From Lepidodermella squamata (taxonomy: Eukaryota; Gastrotricha), in NCBI GenBank assembly GCA_047495785.1, contig JBLDXI010000031.1:1426001-1490000 (forward strand): a DNA stretch of 64,000 bases, read 5' to 3'. Below are positions 45,605-56,960 of this stretch, one piece after another (position 1 is the stretch's first letter; the number at the start of each line of letters is the position of its first letter). The notes under the pieces were generated by a model. The model searched no databases and was not told where the DNA came from. It was given only the letters and a program-made list of their open reading frames with translations. The position numbers and the translations under genes are program-made.

Positions 45605-48600
45605 ATGGCAAATGCGTGCAGTAACTTCGTGCAGATGCGAGCTGATTATAACTTGAAATCGAAAAGCCAGCTACAGGTTCTCGATTTTGCTCGGCCTTTT
45701 ATTACCAAAGGCATCGAAGCCTTTGCCGGAGAGTTGAAACTTCCGCTGATTTTTGCTGACTACGGCTGCAGCACTGGTGCCAACAGCTCAATTGCAATGG
45801 ACGCTCTTATCACCGAAATGCGAGCCAAATACGGCTTCGAAGCTACCAATTCAGTACTTGCAGTCCATGCAGATTTGCCGCAGAATAACTGGAACGAATT
45901 TTTCAACTTTATGAACCGTGATCGCCAGTGTTATATCAAGCAGCACGTCGGTGTAAAATGCCTAGCAGCCGGCTTCTCATTCTATGAGCAAATCTTGCCT
46001 GACAGCAGTTTGCATGTCGGTTTTTCAAACTTGTCTGTCCACTGGGTGTCAGAAATTCCGTGCAAGCTTGATAGCCATATTTTTTCTGATTTGGCTAGCG
46101 ACAACGAGAAGGCGATTTGGGCGAAGCAAGCCCAGGCCGATTGGAAGTCGTTCCTTCAGCACCGAGCGAAAGAATTAGGTAAGGAGGGTAGAGTTTGCGT
46201 TGGGTTTAGGGCTAGAATCAGGATTAGAGCGAGGGATAAACTTAAGTAGAGAGCAGGAATTCCGGTAAGATTCAGGTTTTGGGCTTGAGGCTAAGACAGA
46301 ACCCATCTCGCCCTAGTTCAGAAGAATGGAGAAAATCATTCAATTAATAGAAATCTCCGCTGTATGTAGAGGCATTGGGTGGTATTCTCGAAGCGGTTTT
46401 ATTGATGTTAAGACCAAACCGGGTATAGACGTGGTTTCATGTAGACCAAATCAAATTAGCGTTTGGTTTTAGGATTGTCCACGAATTTTTGTCGATTGTT
46501 CTTTTGGTACATTCAATTGTTATGAAACACAGAAGTTGGGACAAATGGCTAAAATAGCTGTTAATCCGGCGATGGATAGCTTTCTTTAAAACCAAGTTTT
46601 AAATTTTAAAACCGAACTGTTTCAAACCCCCCGTTAAAACCACCAGTTCAGTCCAAATGTACCCATGAGCTGTAGACCTGCCCCCTACCAGGTCTACACA
46701 TTTGGAGTTTTTTTTCTAGAAAAATCTGGTTTCAGCTTCTCATGAACGAGAAAACTGAAACCCGAGTTCTAAAAACGATATTAGAACCCAAGATTAGCCC
46801 CGCGTAGTGAATACGAACCAGTTCAACAGTTTGCATCGATGAAGTAACGAGAACTCTATACCGATCTAAGGCTAAGACTGAGGACAGGGTCTAATCTCGG
46901 CTAATAGGCGACGAAACTTTACGCATTAGCGAAAAACAAACTTCATGAAAAACTCTGAAACCACCTCTTACGATCAGCGTAATTTAAAACAGCTGGTTAA
47001 TTTGCATATTCCGATATTTTATTCACCCGTGTTATTACATCGGAATGTACCTACATTTGTTCAGCAGAAATTTTTTGAAGGGGTTTCCTGCCTGGCTATA
47101 TAAAAATAGAAAATAGTTGACCAATTATTCATCAAAAGCTCGATTTGAATAAATCTGAATATTTCTCATATGAAACGATTAGTGCGGATTCATATTCAGT
47201 AGCCTTCGTTTTCATTGGCTAATAAATTCACCTTCTCGCTAATTTAATCGCTAATTTAATCAAAAAATTGTATCTTATTTTTCTGACAATAAATTATTTA
47301 GTACTCGCGCTACAGCCTGCATTCATATTTAAAATGTGAAATTTAAGGTAGATAAGTGGTCAATTTCAGGCTGAGATTAATGTGACATAACTATATCCAA
47401 ATTCTGGGATCGTAAAATAATGCCACAGTCATTCGACTCGAGGTAACACCTAGTAAACAAATGAGCTGAGTTACCTGAAAATGATAGGGTAACCTGGCCG
47501 ATTTTACGTGTAAAATGCGCGAAAAATATGTGAAATTTAAATGGAATGAAGCAATAAATCATCATGTTAGTTTGGGCCAGATGGTTCATATAAACAAACG
47601 CGGCCATGTTAAATCACATGTCACACAACCTACCCAATTTCGTCAAGATCGCTACTACCTCCAAGAATTGATTTTATCTGTTTTGGACGGTGTTTTGATT
47701 TAGCCAATTTAGTATGGCAGTCATTTTCCCGGTCAGGTGGTTCGATAAAGGGTAATAATTTTGAATATCAGGGCTTTCATGACAAAATCGCCGAGAATTT
47801 TCAATTAACTTGAATCGAATCGAAATGATCGCATGAACCATCGCATGCTTTGTAACCATAAACACCCGAGTTTCAGGCATCACGTCGTCAAGGGAAAGCT
47901 CCCAGGTAACGCATCAAAGGCCATTTCCACGTTAGGCTTGCCGAGACGAATTTAAAGGTATCAAACTCAAGGTATTAGCGTAACTGGATGAGGTGGCCGA
48001 AATTAAGGCGCCCAGTTCCCCATTCCAACAATTCCACATTTTCCAAAATATTCCGAATTCGAACTTTCTTTTCGTAATTTTTCGTAATTTTAACATGATT
48101 GTTACGCGAACTAATTAGTCTAATAAAGTCTACAGTTAATCCCCGATCAGAAACTGAACTCGTTTTATATACGCAAGAATAAGCTCTTGGTCTTGTTCAG
48201 ACCGAAAATGTTTTTGGTTTGGTCTTATAAAACTTGGTTTAAATGTAAACTGCTTCGAGAATACCACCCATTCTGTTTAACCCTAATCCTAGGGTATATA
48301 GACTCGAGATTGGATCGATTAGCTTTCTTTCGGATTTGAGCTTCCGATCAACCTCAATTCATTTGTTTTCTCTTTCAGTAACTGGAGGCGTTCTTGTTAC
48401 AAACGTATTTTCTGGCGGCAATGTCCTCAACCGAATGTTCAATGCTATCTTCGACTCAGCCAATGAAATGGTTAACTCAGGCTTGATTAGCAAGCAAGAG
48501 CTAACCGACTTCAACCTTCCTATAGTGACGCGGACTCTCTACGATGCAACAGACGATGATCTGCTCAAACCACTTGGCCTACAAGTCGTGGTTGCCGAGA

Positions 48601-48878
48601 TCTGCGAGCCTTGCAACAACGTTTTCTACGACGACTATCTGTCTCACGGTGACTATAGCCGCTTTTTAGACGATATGGCGTCCATCTTAGAGCCTGCATT
48701 TGACGCTACGTTTGCGACCGCCCTGTCGCCGAATAGATCGTCTGAAGAAAAAGCCGCACTCTGCTCCAAGTTATGGTCAACCTACAGAATTTTCCTGGAG
48801 AAGAGCAACCCCAATGCCACCGACCTAGCTTCAACTTGGGGAAACATGTTTGTTGTGCTTAAGAAAATGAGTCATTGA
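45605..48878 (+). CDS. SABATH-family SAM-dependent carboxyl methyltransferase
   Basis: Exons 45605-46178 and 48379-48878 encode 357 aa, the usual SABATH length. Family marks in order: substrate/SAM-binding start (DYNLKSKSQLQ), ADYGCSTGANS at residues about 50-60 (plant form DLGCSSGPNT), ADLPQNNWNEFF at about 89-100 (plant form DLPGNDFN), and AAGFSFYEQILPDSSLHVGF then NLSVHWVSEIP (plant SFY-RLFP-SLHF-LHWLS). Exon 2 opens VTGGVLVTNVFSGGN (plant PGG-MVL) and ends LKKMSH. These enzymes methylate carboxyl groups of small acids such as salicylate, jasmonate or farnesoate, using SAM in the cytosol. The family is best known in plants and patchy in animals. Its one intron is 2.2 kb and contains an inverted-repeat element. 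AATAAA at 48941-48946. Confidence 0.88.
46377..48269. mobile_element. 1.9-kb inverted-repeat element inside the methyltransferase intron
   Basis: The left end GGGTGGTATTCTCGAAGC is repeated inverted at the right end (GCTTCGAGAATACCACCC, 48252-48269), and similarity continues inward in gapped form (AGACCAAACC in both arms). ATT lies directly outside both ends, a possible 3-bp target duplication. No transposase frame is visible between, so the element is non-autonomous. Confidence 0.65.
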
Positions 48879-49042
48879 AAGCTGCAATCTATTCCCATGC
48901 CGGTCGCAAAGTCTCAATCTTAATCAGCCAACAAAACATTAATAAACGTTGAGGATAATAAATAAATCGTATGCATTTACGAAGTTTACGATGATTTATT
49001 GAAATTTCGAATCATTTTTATGAGTACAATAAAAAACAAACA

Positions 49043-50840
49043 TTAGGAAATGTTGGCTGAGTTATCTGCAGGGCGTTGAGTTGCTTCCTCCTCGGGATGT
49101 TCCGCTGGCTCCTCCTTTCCAGGTTCAAGTTCATCTTGAGGTGAGTGAAGCTGGTTCTCTCGGAAGTCATCGACATCCTCATCCTCCTCTTCGATGGGCA
49201 TAGGAGCAGGATAGACCTCAGGACTGGGAGACTCGTTCCTAGAATGCATCGCCTCTTCATACGGCAAGCCAGCGATCAAGCTATCCATCATAACATCGCC
49301 ACGATGTAAAATTGGCACAGTGCTGACGAGAATAGGAAGTCTCAGAGTTACAGGCTTGACAAAGCGAGACTTAACCTCGACTTCAATGCCGTAGCCAACA
49401 TCGATTAACTGACTGTGAAAGGATGGTGACGACGCGACGAGGAGGATGCAGTTGTTTTCGAAGGCTCGAATTTCGCCTTTCGAGATGGGCCTTTGCATTA
49501 TTGAGGCACAGGCGATTGGGGCCATGTATCGAACTTGCTGGACCATGTTAACATCGTCCTGAGCTCGATAGATTTGCTCCTGGACCAGGTAGATCTTACA
49601 ACTGACTGGTTTGTTCGAGTCATTCTTAATGGCTCCATTCAATATAATAAAATCATCTATAGGAAAATTTGCGGGAAAATTTTTGAATCCGAATTAAGAG
49701 TGAAGCCTACTTTCGCAGTAAGACGATCGATCGGTTTTAATGTCGATAGAAATTGATCCGCGAGCGAACATGGTTCGGTTAACGCTAGTGTGGATGTGGC
49801 CAGCGACTGGCGCGCTGAATGGGTCGCCGTTGAGATTTGTGTTGCTTTTGATGAAGATGGATGCGATTGCCTTCCCCATGACGGAATGAACGTTTCGCAC
49901 TTCGACTTTCAGCCAGTAGCGAATATGGCCGTACATGCCTTCGAAAGACGGAGGAAGTCTGTCATTAAAACAAAAGTTAGCTGATGTCTAGATGTTAGAA
50001 TAGTTGGAGAAACTCACTCTTCAGGGAGCTGGAAGGAGAATGGGAAGCTTTGGACACCAGGCCCAAGGGAATCTAGAAAGAGATGAAGAGGGATCTTTAA
50101 ATAGTCTTTCGGAAGAAAAACCTCTGGTTAGATGTACAAAGGAAACCGCCTAATTATTCGAAACAAAAATCGAATCCAAACCGATTATGCGAGCTACAAT
50201 TATATTCATGACCAAGATGATTCTAAAAACGGCCAATAAATTCACCAAATGACCATTTACGGCTAAAATTGGAAAATAGACACCGAAAATGTGTTCAAGA
50301 TAATGATAGGCACGATCCATGAAACCAGAAGCTAATTACAAAGCTATTTCTTTCAAGTCCAAAAACTAGTACAACAAATGTGTTGGCCACTTTAAGTTTT
50401 GAAAAGGCTAAATCTCGTTTTTTGAATGTTGAATTCAAATCTTTGAATCTTTGATAGACAGCATTTCAAACATGACTTTCCATAACGATTAAAGGACATT
50501 TAAGGCCTCAGAAAATTAAGGGTGATAGATGCCCTTGCAGTTGGTCAAGATGCTGGTGAGTCGAGGGCAAATTCAGAGATATCCCCGTGAAGATGAAAAA
50601 ACAAATCTAACCTCGGCCGACTAGAATTGTCCTTTCGAGGTATAAGCATCGATATTCTTCCTGGGCTCTGTGCTTAAATTTGCCCTTCTGCCACGAGACA
50701 TTGCTGAATCCTTCCAACTCGAGGTGAATCTTGTTGAACACCAAGTTATTCGCCGATAACTGGCAAAAGCCGCGGATCACCTCGCCGGGGTAGTAGTACG
50801 ACTTTGGGTTGTTGCAAAATAGCAACAAAACCTGCTTCAT
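49043..50840 (-). CDS. Arrestin domain-containing protein with acidic C-tail
   Basis: Minus-strand exons 50840-50612, 50072-50018, 49958-49711 and 49656-49043 encode 381 aa. The ATG at 50840 places the first strand normally (VLLLFCNNPKSYYYPGE, GFCQLSANNLVFNKIHLELE). Then DSLGPGVQSFPFSFQLPE, LPPSFEGMYGHIRYWLKVEV, and the C-domain strand MFARGSISIDIKTDRSSY. The C-domain is less canonical (VQEQIYRAQDD, VASSPSFHSQLIDVGYGIEVE). The tail has LPYEEAMHS, a degenerate form of the PPxY region of ARRDC adaptors, then a Glu/Asp-rich end. The introns at G|AT and GA|A are shared with the genes at 10056 and 15724, showing common descent although the gene lies 18 kb from the main cluster. The last intron uses a phase-1 GTAGGC donor. 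Confidence 0.88.
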
Positions 50841-52070
50841 TTCTGGATAATATAGTAACACGTCTAGGGATGAATAAGCAAGAAATAGAGGCGAGATGAT
50901 GGACCGCTGGGCATTAGCACGTCGTCTTAACGTGAACATACATGTAGAGCAGCAGCAGCAAAAGGTAAGTTGCAGCATATACACGCATTTTTGGTGCTAG
51001 TAATAACAGTGGCGATTATTTGCTCGCCGAACAAAGCGTTAAGTGTTGTTTGCTGCATGTGCGGCCTGTGTGATGAATGAAGCGCTGTTAATGCGATAAT
51101 ATTACAACTCAAATATCAACACGCCGGCTATGAGAGCGCGATGAGAGATATTGCATGGCCCAGCCAGCAGGCTCGTGTGCCGGTCGCGAGCGTCGGCAGC
51201 TGCGCACTACGTTTTGCTAAGCGCAGCTCGCGCGACGTGTTATTTTTTCGGCCGCGAGAGTATAGCGTGAGAGTGCGCGCGTGGTGGTGAATGACCACCG
51301 TCAAACACTCACCCTCAGACTTACTTTGCGAGGTCCTAAAATGCGAAAAGAATCAATCGCAAGTTAAAAAATCTGGGATCATTAAGAGCAAAAATAAAAT
51401 GAGGTCATGTAATGCAAAAAAGCGATGAAACATCGCAACATGCTGCCATGAGTCACAATCAAAAAAGCATTGCATATTCGTTGGTCTTAAAATGTGAGAA
51501 AGAATATCTATGTCGGAGGAGTTGTACGTTATGCGACATGAACAAATTATTCCTATTTCAAATTGGTAAAGCTAGATCGAACCTCAAACCGCAAATAGGT
51601 AAATCAGGTAAATTTACATAGAGGGAATGTGAATTGTTTAAATCATGACTAGTAGATATCTAGCGAATTTCAGAAGCCAACGCTGCTGGTCCAAAATTTT
51701 CGGCAATTTGAGTTCGGAATATTGTGAGACATGGCTTATTTCATTAGTACATTGCATACAGTTCAAGCCCTTTATTATGAATTTCGTAGTAATGGAATCA
51801 AACAACGCTCAACGCCAGTTTGATTGCGCAATCCAGTTTGACTTCATTACGCCCTTGCCAAAGTGTTTTATCGTTTTTTTTTTGGTGATAACCAGCGCTA
51901 TATATTATTAAATGAAAATAATGCGATCACCTTATCGCTTGGTGTCAAACGTGAAATGCATTTCCGTGATCGACACATGGCAGCAGGTTTTTTCAGCAAT
52001 AAGCTTACATTTACCAATTCCTGACTAAAAGGCACTCGATTCCGCAACGGTCTCTTAAGTTATCGGTGTC
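50841..52070. other. Divergent spacer with a GC-rich patch
   Basis: No gene recognised. The GC-rich, CpG-containing block at about 51140-51300 is a candidate promoter or 5' UTR region for the minus-strand ARRDC gene at 50840; a CAG-rich stretch near 50950 is next to a GTAAGT-like sequence on the + strand. Frames at 51412-51911 look random. Confidence 0.4.
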
Positions 52071-53015
52071 ATGGCACTCACTTGTGCCCTTTTATTTTCG
52101 ATTCTCTTACCTAGGTTGCCGATGGCAGTTGCTAATGAATGGCCTTATCCTGAAAATCTAGCTGGAGCCTGGCCCCTGAGTGAGCGAACTGGACTCGAAT
52201 CTGTTGCTGGTTCCAGTCGAATCGTTTCGCAAGATCCAGATTGCTCGGTAGTTGCGGTGGATCTAAAAGGACCATTCAATCTTCCGGGCACTTCCTATAC
52301 AGTGAAAAGAGCCGAAGGGTGTGAGCTAGTTCGGTATGAGGTCTCTAACATCACGGTTAACGAGTTCACACTTGCCTTTCATCTGTATCTCTACGATCTG
52401 AGTCGCTCAGGAGGGCTTTTAACTCTCATGTCCGGAGAACAGTGTCTTCTAACAACTAGCTATCGGAAATATGGCGAGCTAGATGCTTGGTATGGCAAGA
52501 CGCTCGTTAACACTTGGTCTATTCCTAAGTTACGAACCAATATCTGGTATTATACAGTTGCCAGCTACTACGAAAAGTTTCATAGGGCGCATTTATTTGT
52601 GTATAATTACGCCGAAGATACGATCAATCCGTACTTTGCTTATGCTTTTGATGTTCATTACGATGCTCATCCCTCAATCGGGATCAATTTGAAGCTCGGA
52701 TCGACTTCTTTGTGCCGTAACGATGCGGATAGTGTTGATTATTTTCCACCATCAGCCGCGATATCCTGCCTTTCACTTCACAACAAAGACTTGGATAAAT
52801 ACGGCCATAGGGCTCTCATGGATCGATGCAAGGATGAACATCGTTTACCGGCGATCAAGACCACTGCGACAGCTCAGGGGGATTCCATAACTAAACCGAC
52901 GTTTCCCCCATCAATTCGCACCACAAATCCAATTAAAAGTCGGTCCCATAAACTAGAACTTAGCTGTATCCTTCTATTAAGTGGGTTATTCTTGCTTATT
53001 CAAATTTTGTTGTGA
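52071..53015 (+). CDS. LamG-like (concanavalin fold) GPI-anchored surface protein
   Basis: Single exon, 314 aa. Signal peptide MALTCALLFSILLPRLPMAV, then a jelly-roll domain beginning LAGAWPLSERTGLESVAG with central strands FTLAFHLYLYDLSRSGG and WYYTVASYYEKFHRAHLFVY, as in LamG-like and pentraxin-type domains (residues about 25-240). A Thr/Pro/Ser stalk follows, and the protein ends in a hydrophobic run (LSCILLLSGLFLLIQILL) with no basic tail, typical of a GPI-attachment signal. Expected outside the cell on the plasma membrane. Specific ligand unknown; classical lectin metal residues cannot be assigned by eye. Confidence 0.75.
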   Translation: MALTCALLFSILLPRLPMAVANEWPYPENLAGAWPLSERTGLESVAGSSRIVSQDPDCSVVAVDLKGPFNLPGTSYTVKRAEGCELVRYEVSNITVNEFTLAFHLYLYDLSRSGGLLTLMSGEQCLLTTSYRKYGELDAWYGKTLVNTWSIPKLRTNIWYYTVASYYEKFHRAHLFVYNYAEDTINPYFAYAFDVHYDAHPSIGINLKLGSTSLCRNDADSVDYFPPSAAISCLSLHNKDLDKYGHRALMDRCKDEHRLPAIKTTATAQGDSITKPTFPPSIRTTNPIKSRSHKLELSCILLLSGLFLLIQILL

Positions 53016-53612
53016 TGAAGTCGAGAAGAAATCAGTAAATTAGTTATCGTACTTTTAAATGACAGTAAAATTTCGTATTAAATTTTATTTTCAAGAAATT
53101 CCAGATTTTGACATGATTAATTTTTCTTTTCTGATGCGTTGTGTTTCCAATACTTAGCAGTTAGCTAGTAAGTCGTAGAAAGCAGCAAATTTTCACAAAA
53201 GGGTGAACTGGAATAGAATAAATGAAAATTCGAGCACAGGATAGCCGTTCTCAACTCTCATATAAAGATTCGAAAGAGGAGAAAGGACGACGAAATAAGG
53301 CTTCGTTTTAATAAATTAAATGTTGTCAACGCAAGCTTTAATTATTGAAGATTGAAATCCAGATTGACAAACTACATATGATCGAATACATTAGGCTGAT
53401 CACATGCTAATAAAGAATTGTTATCGCCTAAGAAGGCTTAGCCCAATTTTACGAATTCCAGCGGCAGGTAAGTCAGAATTACACAGTAAAGGTAAGAGAA
53501 TAACCAGGCGACTTGATCTAGTGTCTAGTGATTAAATGAATCGCTTTTTCTTCTCACATTCATATCGACATTTCCAGTAATAGATTTCATACACAATATA
53601 TATTGTATGTAA

Positions 53613-55141
53613 TCATTCTTGCATCATTAAAGTCAGGGTGACAATGTCGAGAAATAAATACGCAAAAAATGAAAATACAAAAGCTGTAAAATCCAAGATG
53701 GCTACCAAGCTAATCTTCAGTTTTGAAAATTTCCGATTAATCCAGCGCCTGTCATCACTGTTAGCCAGTCGACACATAGCCAGCGAGTAGATCGTAATCA
53801 AGACGCTGATTGCAGTTTGACAAGTGAGATTAAAGCCGAGAAGGGTGATTTCTGATGTCAACGGTAATTCCGAACTCATAACTTGCATTATAAAGGTCAT
53901 TGCAAGAAAAATAGTCACAGAATATGACGCTCTGTCTGGCATGTCGGGCGGCATGATGAACGAGCTGAGCTGCAGTAGGGTGAGAAAAATCGTCGGGCCC
54001 AAGATTGAAAAGACATAGCCCATGGGTTTCCGCCGAAGAACAAATTCGTAAGAAGCTTTCTTACGAGTGATGTTCTCGTTAATGTCAACCAATTCCCATA
54101 GTTCATTAGGAGATGTTAGGTATGACAAAAAGTCATTTTTATCAGTTGCAAACTGGTCGCCCTTGTCTAAGTAAAATGCCCTGTGATTGCTGTAAATATC
54201 TCGAACAATAATGTTCACTTCACAGGTTTGCGTATCGAAAGGAAAACTGTTAATGCATTCAATTGTATGGTGAATGAAATGAGTGTACGCACAAACCGCT
54301 TAAATGACAGCGAGCAAGAAGAATCGAACTGCGTATGCAGCGACCACATTACTTCGCCATGATCAACTTGCAGCTGCTCAGGTCTGGGAAAGTATATTGC
54401 AAAATAAAGCTTCAAAGTTGTCGATAAAGCTCGCAAAACACTTCAACTAATCTCAACCTTATGAATTCGTTTAAAATCGCAACGCTCAATCGGATACGTG
54501 CCAGCCTGAGTACCGACATGACGGAAGTTTTCTCGAATGGCAATGTTATGCTCTTAAATTCCCTATATTAAACAAGCTATTATAACCAACACTTACGATT
54601 TGAAAGGATCAGTAGGGCCCAGACGATTGGCATGCAGTAGCGCTGGTGTCCACATCTGAGAAGCGGGAATATCGCACTCCTTCATATCACTCACAGCCAT
54701 ATTCGGTCTGCCGTATTTGAGCACAGCTTCACTGCTAATCTGGAAAATATCGCACGAGGTCTCAAGAGACCAGCTAATGTCGACTTGCGCTTGTATGGAG
54801 AATTTCTGATCGACGTCGTCAATGCCAAGGAAGGACGTTGGCTGAAGAAAGATAGTTATCCCCAAATACTGCTCATTGTTTGACGGGTTAGGTCGTAGTG
54901 TTCGCTGGCGTAGCAATTCGCATTTCTCAATCAATACCTGGCAAATCATGTGCCCAGTGCCGATTGTTGGCGTTCCAGAATTTTCCGATTCGGAGTCTTC
55001 AATAGAACCAACAATAGCTGAATTGTTTGCCATGTCCGTTTTGAACGTGGGAACCAAACTCAGCTGCCCATTCAGATTAGCCAGCGTCGTTGAGAAGAGC
55101 AGCAAACGATTCACAAGCTTTGTTGATATTATGAAAATCAT
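53613..55141 (-). CDS. Cys-loop ligand-gated ion channel subunit (divergent pair, left)
   Basis: Minus-strand exons 55141-54597, 54383-54297 and 54246-53613 encode 421 aa. The ATG at 55141 starts a hydrophobic leader (MIFIISTKLVNRLLLFSTT). Ligand-binding domain: ICQVLIEKCELLRQRTLRPN, FLQPTSFLGIDDVDQKF, ASQMWTPALLHANRLG. Cys loop CSLSFKRFPFDTQTC, 13 residues between cysteines. M1 after VLRRKPMGYVFSILGPTIF; M2 in DMPDRASYSVTIFLAMTFIM with -1' Asp and 9' Leu; the M3-M4 loop is only about 25 residues (RLANSDDRRWINRKFSKLK). Both introns are in phase 2 at the same codons as in the gene at 56961, its head-to-head paralog. The acidic -1' residue suggests cation passage by analogy. Confidence 0.88.
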
Positions 55142-56960
55142 AATTTTTTTCGATACTGTGCCTGAAGACAGAAATTTTTTTGCGGAATTCAATCAATCGA
55201 GTTACAGCTTCTCCGTGGAAATGTTAATATCCTGAAGCGAATTCGGTTCAGGGAGAAAATGTGTAATATCGAGCATTTAATATCCGTTTGAATACTTTTG
55301 AGTTTGTAAAAACCAGTTGACCCAGTTCTCGCTGGCAGCCAACAGTGATAAATTATGTGAATGGATAGATCTTTGGCGAGGGAACGTCGAGGAAACGATG
55401 AGTTAGCAGGCCGAAATAAATAGCCTCTTCTTACTTGTCGGGATCCTGATGCCCGGTCAACGGGACCGAGGTCTCTATTGATTTCATAGCGCGTGGTCGA
55501 GTTTGATCAAACAATTCCTCGTGTTTTGACGCATTATTTCACAAGTAAAAAATATCGTTTAAATCGTCTTTCATAATTGATGCCAGGCGATAAGATGATA
55601 ACGTAACTATTGATGTTCACTGTACTTTCAAGGCTCTCTGACCTCGGTTATTTCTCATCTGCTTTTATATTTTCAGTTTTCAGTTGCTAAGAAAGGTTGA
55701 TATAGATTGAACGTATTTCAAATTATTGATTCATGGGATATTGTTGACTTTCAAATAGTTCAATGCTAAAGCAGTGAACTTTTCTGATTAATAACCAGCC
55801 TGGCTAGTGCAAGATTCCAGTAAGCAAGATTCATTGGTGATATTTTTCATTTTTCAGGGGCCGGCGCTAGCGCCGATCCAGGAAATTGAATTACTTGTAG
55901 CTGAAAGCATACAGGATATTACAGTAGCAGGTAAATCTTGGACTCAACGTTTGAAAACTGTCACATCGGGTCACATCGGAATACTGAAAATTGTTGATAC
56001 GGGTTGAGGCAAGACCGTGCTCCTATTCCTCAGGTTCGCGCATCGGAAAGGAAACCTATAAAATATCCGGGTGGATATCATGGGTCATGGTACTTCATAT
56101 CGGCCTGAAGGACGAATATCGGCCGAGGACACACGGATATGGTTGTTATCCGGGGTCAAAAATTGTCAAAGCGGTGAATAGTATCAAAGTACGGAAAATC
56201 GCTTCTTTTGTTCTAGCGAGGTTGGTCCTATATAATTATGACTGCTCTTTCAGATTTGTTCGTCATCATCAAGGATCAAGGTAATGGGAACATTTCGAAA
56301 TCGAATTTTTCGCTATTATGACTCAGCATTTTACGATTTGCGACGGTTCGCCCTGCAATTCTGTTTTCAAAATTTAATTAGGAATGGCAACTTAATGTGG
56401 TATTTATGGATCCGTCTGAGTCAGGGAATCAGCGCTGAAAGTAGAACATGACACCTGCCAGGGATGCAGCTAAAATTGGTTGAAAATTTCAAACATGTCA
56501 TAACATAATCATGACATGTTCTCTTATAACTCATAACATATTTTCGATTTCACTTGTGGTTTCTATGTCGCGACCATGACATCTCGCGCCGAGTCAGCCT
56601 CGGCAATTTTCTAGTTTCTTGTCGATCTTTCGGCGACCATCGCGTTGAATATTGAATGAAAGAAACCAAGTTGCCAGCATTAGATTAAGATGCGCGAATG
56701 CCGAAATAAATATTTGACGGGAAACAAGATATTAATACGAAACTAACTATAAGTTTCATATCCATCCAGTTTCATCCAGACTTGCTTAGTATGTAAGCTC
56801 ACAGCAGTCGTGATTATTTGCCGACGTCTAGCATTTCTCGTCAAGGAAATGAAATCTCATGAACTCAAGCGCTAAGAGAACATTTCAATTTTGGGTTCGA
56901 GTCTCGCAATCCACATTTTTCAAAAAATTATTATATCGATCAGCAGCAGTAGAGAGAAAT
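55142..56960. other. Head-to-head spacer between channel paralogs
   Basis: No gene recognised. Contains a 9-bp-arm palindrome, ACATGTCAT and ATGACATGT (56493-56519). In-frame sequence upstream of 56961 is open from an ATG at 56859, but the 56961 Met makes the better signal peptide. Confidence 0.4.

Noticed and set aside
55807-56284. Open frames between the two channel genes
   Set aside because: Low-complexity, no splice-supported continuation and no similarity recognised.
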